61,925 nt of DNA, taken from a virus. The notes below the pieces were generated by a model. The model did no database searches. It saw nothing but the letters and a program-made list of their open reading frames with translations, and was not told where the DNA came from. How positions within the stretch are numbered: the first letter of the stretch is position 1; the number at the start of each line of letters is the position of its first letter. The position numbers and the translations under genes were made by a program. Location of the stretch: the IMG/VR virus record IMGVR_UViG_3300005338_000002, positions 1 to 61,925 of that record. One strand, 5' to 3'. Below are positions 9,301 to 17,600 of this stretch, one piece after another.

Positions 9301-10004
9301 GCAGGGCGTGCCGCTGCGACCATTGCCGCATGAGTTCTCGCCACCCCGCCGAGCCATGCCTGAGTGTCTGCGTTAGTGCTAGGATCGGCGGGCGCGCCGG
9401 GGATATTCCATGTCGGTGCTTGGGGCGTGGGAGTAGCGGCAATCGTTCGGCGCGGGAGGGGCCGCCTTTGTGGCACTGCCGCAGGCTTGGATTTCGATGG
9501 AGGCTGATAGCCTTGGACAACCCCGCCGTGAGCGGATGCAATCTGTGCTATCGTCCGGTCGGAGCGTACATGCCACCCACCATCCGCCCCGGCCTGAGTA
9601 GACTCCGCTACCCGGCCGTTGCCGAGCGAGATGGCAAAGTGCTCGGAACCGTTAGAGCCGATCTGCCCGCGCGGAATGCCACCCTTCGGCGGGAAGAAGA
9701 GTATGGTGCCGTAAGGGTAGTTGCCGGAGGCGTCAGGCTGCACCTGCGATCCATTGCGGACTATCCCCGATGCCGTCGTGTTGAATCCCGACGACTGAAG
9801 CTGCTTCGAGATAGCGGCCCCACACTGAAACGCCGATGGCTTACCCACCTTGGCGAGCATCCGCCCGACGAACGGATGGGCCTGGTCCAGCTGGATAATG
9901 TCGTCAGGAGACGGCATCTGATCGGGGGACTCAGGGGCAGGCGTGGGTGATACACCCGATTGCTGCGCTATGATGTCGTCCGGTGATGGAAGAGTGGTAG
10001 GCAT
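3381..10004 (-). CDS. Giant multidomain virion protein (2207 aa): NlpC/P60-like, zinc metallopeptidase and LPD38-like regions
   Basis: By far the largest gene. Residues about 40-170 resemble an NlpC/P60 cysteine peptidase, with Cys61 (FQCGAAIS) and His122 (SEHFAISL) as candidate catalytic pair. Long proline- and alanine-rich linkers follow. HELGH at residues 961-965 with a downstream HEEKFARGFEQYL glutamate region matches the metallopeptidase of phage polyvalent proteins (MPTase-PolyVal). The region from about 1650 to 2000 resembles the LPD38 domain common at the C-terminus of such proteins. PSPDDII occurs twice at the N-terminus. It follows two other ejection-like genes (TAGATG junction at 10007-10002). 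Likely packaged and injected: wall hydrolysis on entry plus protection or processing functions. Domain calls are by motif only. Confidence 0.75.
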   Translation of the reverse strand: MPTTLPSPDDIIAQQSGVSPTPAPESPDQMPSPDDIIQLDQAHPFVGRMLAKVGKPSAFQCGAAISKQLQSSGFNTTASGIVRNGSQVQPDASGNYPYGTILFFPPKGGIPRGQIGSNGSEHFAISLGNGRVAESTQAGADGGWHVRSDRTIAQIASAHGGVVQGYQPPSKSKPAAVPQRRPLPRRTIAATPTPQAPTWNIPGAPADPSTNADTQAWLGGVARTHAAMVAAARPAPSGSFKSDLPLPGEGVPYRPPARRVAPPNATQQDMAAIDRGINHGGGFSHGAATDPTYLDWLASADRNFGESARKWVAQGRLTHSPAAAGLVANAAALPAGLYDVAKSLAGLAIHGAQTIGAAAKGVVTPGSGVDTEGRYAAQNYMDTLHGIIGGLTNASPVLAAKALTGDKAARKAFADQWANNPGNALLDWVAAGGTMHQLGRIPLRPGSPSIAEAAASLRNRRGQTPAEVVPAVPPPAPEPIAPPAADAIPPMASDIQRQAQTARAIQAMKPETQAGANVRARLQARNDQPLPPGQVEPIVDDAATPPAVTMRPPQGKPYRGSDTHPPTADEALPDALAASLRAQGKEPPISDATARRSSAIASQGNVAPHTVMSLTPRGGPGPMSLEEMTVLRDVAARNGASVVETPRGADVVAHGEGDPNAPFDGLTAFVEDANQNALGLQIDKLIYGKGEPTVGAPSVAPKPALTLVNSPASMSAALQRHMGLAPDEATASSALFDARAKQWAVENNSTPAEFYRRYVAGVTQGESGSGALHQDIPSPTTIIDAAKKHFGVTNDPREAGYVTPDGQMLDFSGRHEGNLASGARTVDHRQLPEDLTGGKSGTDGMIQFQEGSGALRIHADPVNNILYAEPVRALTPNQIGLLRRVGRGQNVTVEVQPAHGDIRTFGADNASDADITRLARQANAALGDTLFQGPKGAVSFLDDGRAVIHALKDPDVSTAVHELGHIFRRTLNDVDRKAAEAWAGVKDGNWQRSHEEKFARGFEQYLAEGKFPTVPMRTVFEKFKAWLGNIYGGIKGSAIDAGLSDEMRQMFGRILGGKAPVKESLTTESVAPLNASPEPVKNTAENGQVPTVADNATVAPSNMVGSTNLDRIQASDVAKAKITATAHGLGLVGKPALTDAQAIQGARDLGVSIDDLRAIPPGEIPTGVEPKIWQLAVRNLRNHYAEAASDAEAVNRETPSVANQASADIANENHRLAMQHADEVAQRGGQLLQGHSVVSYNEKAVAAQRAIQKAPRLAETNAPKPAGKSYGSRNRIVTKADYDGLKGEVAKWFKQSAGRASAGIDPSVLAPLTKMAIYHLEAGAREFGAWLGKMKADTGADLSVADWQALYANARGALGKAVAAQQSAAVKPVFVDQLAAGLGSRLRASKFVDAIRDADGSNTILDKLIHGGELTPAQMQIIADAWAKNVSSRSFRPTMGAMATVRQIVKDARGPRPARPSRTRTGAQVVDDSLRARVGPDAAKAVRADLGSDAVGQSALAKLEANEPLTPAEGRRFAQAVDAFRGIKPKPNPHAIIKQMRTVIADARAGRLGYDSPKDFAKDVLGKHFKGVDGVIDPAKYDAAVRDLGNLDDGDYAGIAHTIMRHLADDGDNYQHFVRSNILSGLQTLGRIIGAHNLTISAEEFRRFVRNPASSALGTATALRAGVRAVPDSIRLMKSGPLAMQLAGKDALHTPGDPIHTELSSRDPLMHRALAPYRIPMRVHGAIYHVMQTYNFERGLFIEAEKAAKAKGLRGTSYRNAVADARLNPTPAMTEAAIRFAREETQTNPNRAAAWLTSLDRLGPIGKVIRTNIAPVASVPMNSVGRQIEMATGSISAPMLARLYAHMHPEATPAEVAAYRQKVFERGLVGAGIMAYGFYRQQTGQSNAPDPAHGEYGSINARGKKWDVGQYGNVGGLLNTGAIAGEIYDRFKAHDAPTAGEAAGKLFEPFADNPYTRINENAQTAANIFTGEDPRKAARAEAGVVSMHKPFSAFLSQTAALTDPSKGIRSKQTLADYIKNAQPGYREDLPLTSDPNRPGHPYPQPGFFREVPMSSVHRPSRLEAAIARRLGPSPGGTFTDADRASYAERRALMPMVKALGSKPLDPKSELGKRLAHDIDTGLLTQANVRFLAQDANEPPVVAKFGALGSKDITAAADIFEHDATEADRRMLAPALAALMRSAQRKGKLTPQENARLTKDLTPYMPKR

Positions 10005-11681
10005 CTAGTGCTTCTTGTAGGGCTTGCCGTTCAGGAAGTAGTTACCGGCGGCGTCACGGGTGAGCGTGCCTTGGTTCGTCCGCCAAGTGCTTACGATGTT
10101 CTTACCACCACCGCTAGGCGGTGGCTGCGGCCTAGCTGCTGCCGCCCGCTGCGCGGCTATCACTTCATTGTAGGCGTGCTGTGCGCCGGGAGCCTTCGGG
10201 TCGATCATGGTCACGGAACCATCGGCGGCTTCGTTCAGTAGTGGGTCCTGTTGAACCGGCCCCATGGGCGTCATGACGGTACGTGGCAGGAAGTAACTCT
10301 TGAACTTGTCGCTGGTAGCGAGTCCCGCGCCTTTGCCTGAGCGAGTGTAATCCGTGTTGGCGTTCAGGTTCGCTATGCGGGCGACCGCCTCCGGCATCCG
10401 GCCATTACGAATGTACTCTATCGTGGCTTGGTCGAGCGGAATACGCCCTTGTCTAATCGCATCGATCTGAGCCTTCCCGAGTTGCGTCCGGGTCGTCTGG
10501 AGGTACTGAAGCATGGCCTGCTTGTAGTCGTCGGCCGTTCGCATATTGGCGAGACGCTGCGCCCCGATCTGCGTCATGGCCGAGCCGGGGATCTGTAGCA
10601 CGTTCCCATTGGCGTCGAGATAAGACGACATCGGGCGGCCGTTGATCATCACCTTGTCACGCTGATCCGGCGGGGTGGCCGCCACCTTCGCCGCAAATGC
10701 TGCCGGGTCCATACCCCCGTTGTACGGCCTCATGCCGGCATCGGGAATCGATACGTCAACGCCCGCCCTGCGGAATGAATTGGTGGTGTTCAGGAACGCT
10801 TCGGGATCGCCGCCCTGTGTCTGGAAATCCTTGTAGAGTTGCGCCCACCGATCGATTCCGCCAAGGTTCTGCTGGTTCATCTGCCCAAGGCGAGCGTACA
10901 ACGAATCCTCATCCTGCCGGAACTGTGATTTGTATTGCGGAGACCGGCCGGGGCGATTGAGTTCCGCTTCATCCTGTGCAATCCGGGCAAGAATCGCATC
11001 ACGGTCGCTCATCCCATTGCCGAGAGGCGCGAAGGGGCTAACACGTGGGCCGGTCGGAGCGTAGCGCGTTCGCCCTCCGGCCGGCAGGGCCACTGATGCT
11101 TGTCGGGCGGTGGCGTACGGGCTGGCCGACGGTGGCAGGATCGACCCGAGTGCTGATGCCAGTGGATCGGCGGGCGGCTGGGGCGCTGCCGGTGGCGGCC
11201 CTTCCATGATGGATCGCAAGGACGCCGCTAGGGGCGGCTGTGCCGATGGCGCGGGCGCAGGGGCCGGTTGGCCGGTTGCGTCCGCCTGCGGGGCTCCTGG
11301 GGCCGCCGTAGGGCTATCAGGTGAGAGCCACGCCATGACATCGTTCTCGGCTTCGCTGGGGTCTACGCCGTAGCTGGCGGCGATGGCCCGCGCCCGGTTC
11401 CGAACTCCGTTGTTGTCCAGCACGCCGTTCCCATAGGCCGCTTGCAGGTTGCTGATCTGCCGTTCGTAGTTGTTGCGCTGCTGCGCTTTCAGAGTATCGT
11501 TACGGGCGTCAAGTTGGGATTGCCGGTAAGACGCCTGAGTTTTGCGAGCATCGACACGATCCGATTCGATCTGTGCCGCCTGCTGCCCGGCAAGTTGCCC
11601 CTTCTTGATCCCGACGCCGAGCCGGAGCAGGGCGTTCGGCAGGTAATTTCCGCCGGGGCCTGTATCGAAGATGGTGCTCAT
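10005..11681 (-). CDS. Internal virion / DNA-ejection-like protein
   Basis: 558 residues. Starts MSTIFDTGPGGNYLPNALLR, then a glutamine- and arginine-rich coiled coil (about 30-85), a proline/alanine-rich disordered middle and a helical C-terminal half. This organisation and the place just before the giant protein match internal core or ejection proteins of podoviruses. No enzymatic motif. The start has no clear ribosome site and faces a divergent cassette at 11716. Confidence 0.55.
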   Translation of the reverse strand: MSTIFDTGPGGNYLPNALLRLGVGIKKGQLAGQQAAQIESDRVDARKTQASYRQSQLDARNDTLKAQQRNNYERQISNLQAAYGNGVLDNNGVRNRARAIAASYGVDPSEAENDVMAWLSPDSPTAAPGAPQADATGQPAPAPAPSAQPPLAASLRSIMEGPPPAAPQPPADPLASALGSILPPSASPYATARQASVALPAGGRTRYAPTGPRVSPFAPLGNGMSDRDAILARIAQDEAELNRPGRSPQYKSQFRQDEDSLYARLGQMNQQNLGGIDRWAQLYKDFQTQGGDPEAFLNTTNSFRRAGVDVSIPDAGMRPYNGGMDPAAFAAKVAATPPDQRDKVMINGRPMSSYLDANGNVLQIPGSAMTQIGAQRLANMRTADDYKQAMLQYLQTTRTQLGKAQIDAIRQGRIPLDQATIEYIRNGRMPEAVARIANLNANTDYTRSGKGAGLATSDKFKSYFLPRTVMTPMGPVQQDPLLNEAADGSVTMIDPKAPGAQHAYNEVIAAQRAAAARPQPPPSGGGKNIVSTWRTNQGTLTRDAAGNYFLNGKPYKKH

Positions 11682-11703
11682 ATCATTAGTGCCTTAAATC
11701 TGG

Positions 11704-11709
11704 TACACT
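11704..11709 (+). promoter_or_regulatory. Extended -10 box (TGG-TACACT) for a leaderless transcript
   Basis: TACACT with TGG directly upstream forms an extended -10. Six bases separate it from the ATG at 11716, so transcription would begin at or next to the start codon. No -35 match and no ribosome site are visible. The same spacing is seen at 19099-19104 and 33439-33444. Confidence 0.5.
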
Positions 11710-11715
11710 GTCGCT

Positions 11716-11988
11716 ATGGAACCAGTTAGAGTCTCGTGCCCAAGATGCGGAGGGGCCGGGAGCGTGCCCGCCAAGCCGTGGCAAATCGCCATTCTCACGA
11801 TCTGCGGCAGTGAGTGGTTATCAACGCCTTTGATCCAGCACGGGTTGAAGGTCGGATACGATATGGACATGAGCTTGAGCCTGCTTAACAACAGGCTAAG
11901 TATACTCTGCAAACAGGGCCTACTTATCCGTAAGCCGGTGCCGCAACCATCGGGCGGCTACGAGTTCCACTACAAGGAGACAGAATGA
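11716..11988 (+). CDS. Zinc-ribbon plus winged-helix protein (moron regulator)
   Basis: 90 residues on the strand opposite to the surrounding late genes. The N-terminus has CPRCGGAG, half of a DnaJ-type zinc knuckle. The remainder (IAILTICGSEWLSTPLIQHG ... LSLLNNRLSILCKQGLLIRK) has the helix pattern of a winged helix with a final beta wing. It is coupled by ATGA overlap (11985-11988) to a secreted protein gene. Probably a transcription regulator of this two-gene cassette; the DNA target is unknown. Confidence 0.6.
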   Translation: MEPVRVSCPRCGGAGSVPAKPWQIAILTICGSEWLSTPLIQHGLKVGYDMDMSLSLLNNRLSILCKQGLLIRKPVPQPSGGYEFHYKETE

Positions 11989-13016
11989 AACTACGTCAAG
12001 CGGCCATCTGCGCGTGCATGGCCTACACGATCTACGCGGTATGCACCGGGCAACTGCAAGCCTGGGCCGACCCTCCGTCAGGTACCTCGACGAGCAACAA
12101 TCCCTCGAATTGGAGCCCTGTGACTCCTACGATCGGGACAAACCCGCATCCGTCGGGCGTTGTTGGCCCTGTCCCTACAATACCTCTAGGGCTCCTGACC
12201 GCACCTCAGAATCCGCCGGGAGTTGTCTTTGACTCCTCCAGACACATACCTATGGGTCTTGCACTAGACCCTAGAGGCGTGCTCATGGTGACCCTCACGA
12301 GCATCCAGTTTCCGGGCAAGATCGTGGCCTTCAACACGCGTGGATCAAAGTTGTGGGTTAAGACGTTCTTGCCAAAACCGACGTTCGTACACTATCATCT
12401 CCCTAACATTGAGATCGCCGGACTCGGTTATCACGAATGGGAGGTAACTATCGTGCCCGGTACGGCGGTCAAGGCAGATGGCAATACGGTTTGGTTCTCG
12501 CCATACCGGAGTATGAAAGCACCCGAAATGACCTTCCCGATGACTTCTCCATCAAGTTACATCGGCGCATCTTCCGGGCCGCCTAATGATCGGCGTACTA
12601 TCACGAGATCAGTCCCAAACTGGACAATCTACACGACGCCTGCTGTCAGAGCGCATATTGTTGGTCAAGTTGTTGTGGTTGATGGGCCGACTACTGACAT
12701 CGACTGGTCAACGGCGATGCGATCAGACGATAACCCGGTGGATCGGGGCCTGATGCAATACTCCAAGGACAACCAACTTGCACCGTTCCCCATCGGAACC
12801 ATCATCGTGACCAAAGATGCTGCCGTGTTCGTGGTTGTGCGCGAGGATGCCAACCCCGCAGGCGGATGGGACGTTCGGATGCAGCGGCTTGTACAACCTC
12901 CTCATAGAGTGGTGGGCTATACCGAGACAGTGAACCAAAACACTGAGGGGCATCCTGTCGTTTGGCATCCCGACGAGGCAGGTATCTTCGCGGATCACAC
13001 TATCCAAGGATCGTAG
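11985..13016 (+). CDS. Secreted or membrane-anchored protein of unknown function (moron)
   Basis: 343 residues. The N-terminal segment (residues 4-28, ending QAWADPPSG) looks like a signal peptide, with a possible cleavage after AWA. The mature part starts with a low-complexity serine/asparagine/proline stretch, followed by beta-rich sequence with no recognised domain. It is in a reverse-oriented cassette inside the late operon, ending six bases from the convergent gene at 13022. Candidate for superinfection exclusion or host-surface change made independently of virion genes. Confidence 0.6.
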   Translation: MKLRQAAICACMAYTIYAVCTGQLQAWADPPSGTSTSNNPSNWSPVTPTIGTNPHPSGVVGPVPTIPLGLLTAPQNPPGVVFDSSRHIPMGLALDPRGVLMVTLTSIQFPGKIVAFNTRGSKLWVKTFLPKPTFVHYHLPNIEIAGLGYHEWEVTIVPGTAVKADGNTVWFSPYRSMKAPEMTFPMTSPSSYIGASSGPPNDRRTITRSVPNWTIYTTPAVRAHIVGQVVVVDGPTTDIDWSTAMRSDDNPVDRGLMQYSKDNQLAPFPIGTIIVTKDAAVFVVVREDANPAGGWDVRMQRLVQPPHRVVGYTETVNQNTEGHPVVWHPDEAGIFADHTIQGS

Positions 13017-13021
13017 ACGCA

Positions 13022-13864
13022 TCACCGTCCGATCGGGGTATAGCGGAGCGGGTTGGGAGGCGTCAGCCCGCCGTAGTAGCCGGGACTGCCGAAGCCGATT
13101 GCGAGGGGCTTTGCACCCGGTACGAACGGCGGGGTAGTGGCCGCAGGCGACATGATCTTCGCGAGCGCCTTCTTGTAGGCCGATCCCTGAGAGTAGAGCG
13201 CCCCGAGGTCGCCAATCGAGCCCATAGCATCTCCGGCCTGCGCCTGTGCGGCCGCTTCGGCATCATCGGCAAGGCCGCCATACTGCCCGGCAAGGTACTG
13301 ATCGGCCGAAGTCTGCTGCCCTAGCGCCTCATTCCCGAATCCGTACGCCTGGTTGGCCTGTCCGGTGGTCAGCCCATAGTCGGCCCCCAGATTGGCCTGC
13401 CGACGCGCTGCGGCCTGCTGTGCGGCATACTGTCCTGCCTGTGACTGGTCCGCTGCCTCCGCGAGATCGACACCCTGAAGGCCACCGGTGGATAGTGACG
13501 ATGGATCGGTGAAGCCACGAGCGGCAAGAGACGACCTTACTCCTGCCCGTGCGGCATCGTAGGCCGACCGGCTGTGCTGCTGCGCCCGCTCGGTATCAAA
13601 CGCAAACTGCTGGTCGGTATCAGGGTTGCGCTGAAGGTACGAATGGTACGCATCGTACGCCTCGCCTTGCTGCGGGCGATAGCGGTTGTAATCGGCAAAC
13701 GCCTGATTCGCGAGGTCGCCATAGCGGCCTGCGTTGGCGTTCACGCCGCCAAGGTACCCTTCCTGAGCCGAGCGGTACCGGCCTGAATTCTGGCCGCCCT
13801 TGTTCCCGCCGAACAGCCCTGCCACGCCGCCGATGAGCGATACGGCATCTCCTACTCCGAACAT
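13022..13864 (-). CDS. Small internal virion protein (ejection-like)
   Basis: 280 residues. A glycine-rich hydrophobic start (VGDAVSLIGGVAGLFGG) is followed by a long alanine-, glutamine- and tyrosine-rich helical region with repeated YG/GQ motifs. This composition is typical of small ejection proteins (P22 gp7/T7 gp14-like) that enter the host envelope. GGAGG ribosome site six to seven bases before ATG. Encoded directly upstream of the other internal proteins apart from the inserted cassette. Confidence 0.55.
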   Translation of the reverse strand: MFGVGDAVSLIGGVAGLFGGNKGGQNSGRYRSAQEGYLGGVNANAGRYGDLANQAFADYNRYRPQQGEAYDAYHSYLQRNPDTDQQFAFDTERAQQHSRSAYDAARAGVRSSLAARGFTDPSSLSTGGLQGVDLAEAADQSQAGQYAAQQAAARRQANLGADYGLTTGQANQAYGFGNEALGQQTSADQYLAGQYGGLADDAEAAAQAQAGDAMGSIGDLGALYSQGSAYKKALAKIMSPAATTPPFVPGAKPLAIGFGSPGYYGGLTPPNPLRYTPIGR

Positions 13865-13883
13865 AACGAGCCTCCGGTCTAAA

Positions 13884-14603
13884 CTACGGTTGCGGATGCA
13901 TTGTCAGCCACCCGGTTCCGTCAGCCCGCACTTTGACGGTGAGTGTCTGAAGATTGTTAGTGATAACGGTCGTTCCGGACCCGTCAATGTCGTCTCCGGC
14001 ATGGGCTGTCAGCGTTATGCTGTTGCCGCCGGGATGGATTTTGACAGTGAGTGCCGGATGGGCCGATGCAAGGTAGGCGCTCGCCTGCGGGAGCGTCACC
14101 GTTCTATTGCCGCCCGATGTATCCACTGCCACGTTTGGGGCCGACGCGCTCATGGTGAAATCGATAGACTGCGCCGTCCACGATTCGTCCGGTAGCCCCG
14201 ACGGAGGCGCAGGCAACGCCGCTGGAGCCCACTCAGTCCCATTATACGTCAGTACGTCATCTGTGGCTGGAGTGGCACTATCCACCGGGACGGACTGCAA
14301 GCCCACCACCACCGGAGCATCCCCGCCGCCGCCGAGGTCACCCGCCATGACGATGTATCCGCCCGAGTCCGATGCGGCAGGCAACGACAGCTCATTGCCA
14401 ACGAGCGAGAGCGGATCATCCACGGTTAGGTTGACCGATGGCGGGGCCGATGGACTACTGCCGGGGATAGAGACAATCGTAGTCCGGGCGGCACGCCCTG
14501 CGGCGGTGGCTGCCCTTGCTCGTTTAGCGAGTTGGTGTACCTGAGCGTTCTCTGTTGTAGTTGGAGGGGCTTGCCCTGGAAGGCGATAGTACGGATTGCT
14601 CAT
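13884..14603 (-). CDS. Tail-fibre or appendage-like protein
   Basis: 239 residues. An N-terminal helical basic stretch (VHQLAKRARAATAAGRAAR), a proline-rich linker, then a beta-rich C-terminus with NRTVTLPQASAYL ... LTVKIHPGGNSITLTAHAGD, a pattern often seen at the end of phage tail-associated and baseplate appendage proteins. ATGA overlap with the upstream tail gene (14600-14603). Confidence 0.55.
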   Translation of the reverse strand: MSNPYYRLPGQAPPTTTENAQVHQLAKRARAATAAGRAARTTIVSIPGSSPSAPPSVNLTVDDPLSLVGNELSLPAASDSGGYIVMAGDLGGGGDAPVVVGLQSVPVDSATPATDDVLTYNGTEWAPAALPAPPSGLPDESWTAQSIDFTMSASAPNVAVDTSGGNRTVTLPQASAYLASAHPALTVKIHPGGNSITLTAHAGDDIDGSGTTVITNNLQTLTVKVRADGTGWLTMHPQP

Positions 14604-17600
14604 TGGTCCGACGGCCTCCCCTGCGCGTACTCGATCCCGAGTGCTGTGATACGGGTCGGCGTGATGGTCGAGCCCGAGAGCCCCACCGTCATATAATCGC
14701 CCCGCACATCCACCGTCACCGGAATCCGCTGCGACCGCCTTTCAGTCGCGAACGTGTACCCCTGCGAGAACGACGCTAGGCTGCCTGCCGCTGATGCCGT
14801 GTACGTCAACGCCGCACTCTCGCCCGTTGTCGCGAGCGCATACACGTAGGTCGGCTGGTTCTCCATCCAGTAGGATTCGGCCCGGTCCTCTTGGCCGATT
14901 CCTCTGCTCTGCGCTGCCCACGATACCGCTACAGCCGATGATGCGCTAAACGCCTTGTCACCGCTGCCGGTGAGCTGATAGATTTGTCCGTCGAGCCCTG
15001 CCATATAGATGTCAGCGTTGTCGGCCCCACCCGAAAGCGCCTCCGCGCCGGAGATATTCATCTGCAAGAATCGGGTCCAACCGTTCTGCCGATGATCCCA
15101 CACGTAAGCGCAAGTATTCGCGCTGTCGCCTACCTGTGGGGCGAAGAGGTAGAGCCGCCGACCGGCCCACAGCATCGCGCATTTCTGATAGGCTGCCGCT
15201 GTGATGGCCGTTCCGCCCGACTGCGAGGGATTGAGCAGCCTTTCGATGGCAACCGATACAGGGGTCACCTTGTTGCCGTTAAACTCGTAAATCCCATCGG
15301 GGCCGAGGAACCATATCTTGTTGTCGACCACCGCAACGGCCCGAGGAGCGATGCATCCCACCTGTGCCCGCCGCAGGTAAGAAGTCAGCGTGAAGTCATT
15401 GGCCCCGAATCCTACGATAGTCCACACCGACCGCTGCTTCAGGATGACAAGGGTAGTACCGAGCGGAACGAGGCGCATGATCGGATCGTTGTCGGCCCCA
15501 CCGGCGGATGCCTGGATGCCCTTCACGTCCGCTTCGGGATCATCCCCTCCGGGACTGATCGCATTGAAGTAGAGCGCCGATGGATTGGATTCGTCTATCA
15601 GCCAACTCGCATAGAGCGTCGAGCCCTTCGCAAGCCATAGCCGCCCCTGCCAACTGACCGCGCTCTGCGCCCCCGTTGGCGGCAGGCCCCGACCGGTGAT
15701 GAGCGACACGGCCAAGGCGCTCTGTAGCACGCCATCTGGCACGTTATCAACCGCCGTGCGGGTCGAGTGATTCCACGATAGGTTCGTGGACGTTGCCGGC
15801 GAAGTGGACGGCAGGCTGTCGGTGCCAACCGGCAGGATCGCCACGAGCCGGTATCCGGGGTCGAGCACGCCACCATCACGGTACAGGAAATAGTAGTTGG
15901 TGTTGCCGTTGAGCGGCGTCGGGAATATGAGCTGCGCAGACGCCTGCGCAAGTGTCATCTGAAGAGATGCCGAGATCGGCGAGGGATCGCCTTCAATGAC
16001 ATCCGAGAGTTGTAGCACGGTGCCACCGGAGGTATACGCCCCGCTCCCGGTCGAGCCCATGAGGGTAAAGGTCGTGTTGCTGGTAACGACAATGAACCAC
16101 GTCCCATTTGCGGCAGTGTTGCCGACCACGCCGTACACAAACACCCGATCGCCGGTTTGGTAGCCGTGAGCTGTGGTCGTAGTAACAGCAATCGGAGCGG
16201 CGTTGCTGGCTGCCGAGATCGTAGCCGACCGGCCATTAACTTCAGTGAACACCCATGTATACGGGCCTGCCACGTCTCCAGTCAGAGCATTGGCAACTGA
16301 AAGCCGCCCTGCCGAATCGATCGGCCCGAACGTGATGACGTTCGGTACGTTCGTGTTCGGCGGCAAGTCTGCCATGAAGAACACGTACAGGTACCGGATA
16401 CTGGCGAGAGTGGCGGCGGCTATCGTGGTGATGTCCACCGACAGCGAACTGCCGTCGTTCGCCCAAGTCATCTCGTTCGTGTAGTTGATCGTGCTGTGCG
16501 TGTAGGAGACAGCCGTACCGCCGGAAGTGTATGCGCCTGATCCGGTCGATCCCGTCAGGGTAAACGTGTCGGCCCCGGTCCTGATAATCGTCCAAGTCCC
16601 GTTGGCGGCCGTGTTGCCGAGTACTCCACTGATCTGCACTACATCCCCGGTCACGTATCCATGAGCGACAGCGGTAATGGCGATTGGGCTGGCGTTCGTG
16701 GCCCCCGTGATGGCCTTCGTGGTCGTGTTGACGGCGATAAGCCCTAGACGCACGTGCATCCCGGAAGTCGGGATCGGCGTAGAGGATGGGAACGAGATGC
16801 GTCCGGCGTTCGATAAGTCCTTACCCGCCTGTCCAAAGTCCCTGACGAGGTACGTCCCGCCAATCTCCGGGAACAGAGCGCCCCACTGCACTTGACTGTT
16901 GGCGGCATCATTGAGAACCGGGCCATTCATGATCGCCGACAGGTTGCACAGGCCGATCCATACGCCGTTGCCGCCCTGGTTGGATGGCCCCGACGCCAGG
17001 ATTATATCGTAGTGGTGCGGATCGCCGATTGCCTCAAGCGCCGGGCCAAAGTTGAGCGTAGCCGATACCGTTCCCGGCATCGTGGCCGACGGCGGATTAA
17101 GCAGGATGGGGCCGATGGTCGCTAGTGGATTGTTGGAAGAATCCATAGCGGTCATTATCAGAGCTATGGTGGCCTTGGACCCGGCCCGCTGGCGTTCGGC
17201 CTGCGCGGTGAACCGGAAACAGGCTGCTTTCGCAAGCCCATACGGTGCCGGGAATCCGAAGGCCGTCACAGCCGGGGCGGTGATCGATTGCCCTATGGCG
17301 TCGGCGGGATTGTCCAACAGAACCGAGAATGGGGCCGTGGCCGCGAAACTGACTTGGGATGATCCGCCGGTAGAGCCGGGGCCGTAGTCCGGTGAATTGG
17401 CCGGCAGGATGTACGGGCCGTTCTTCAGCGTCCAAGGGGTACCTGGCAGGTAGACGTTCCCACTGGCTGAACCAGGCGTATGGAAATCACCGTTCGGGAG
17501 CAGGTTCGATTGCCCACCCTTGACCACCGATGCCGTATTGGCTGTGTATGCACCATTGCCCGCAGAGCCGGTCAGCGTGAAGGTGGTCGCGCCCGTAACG

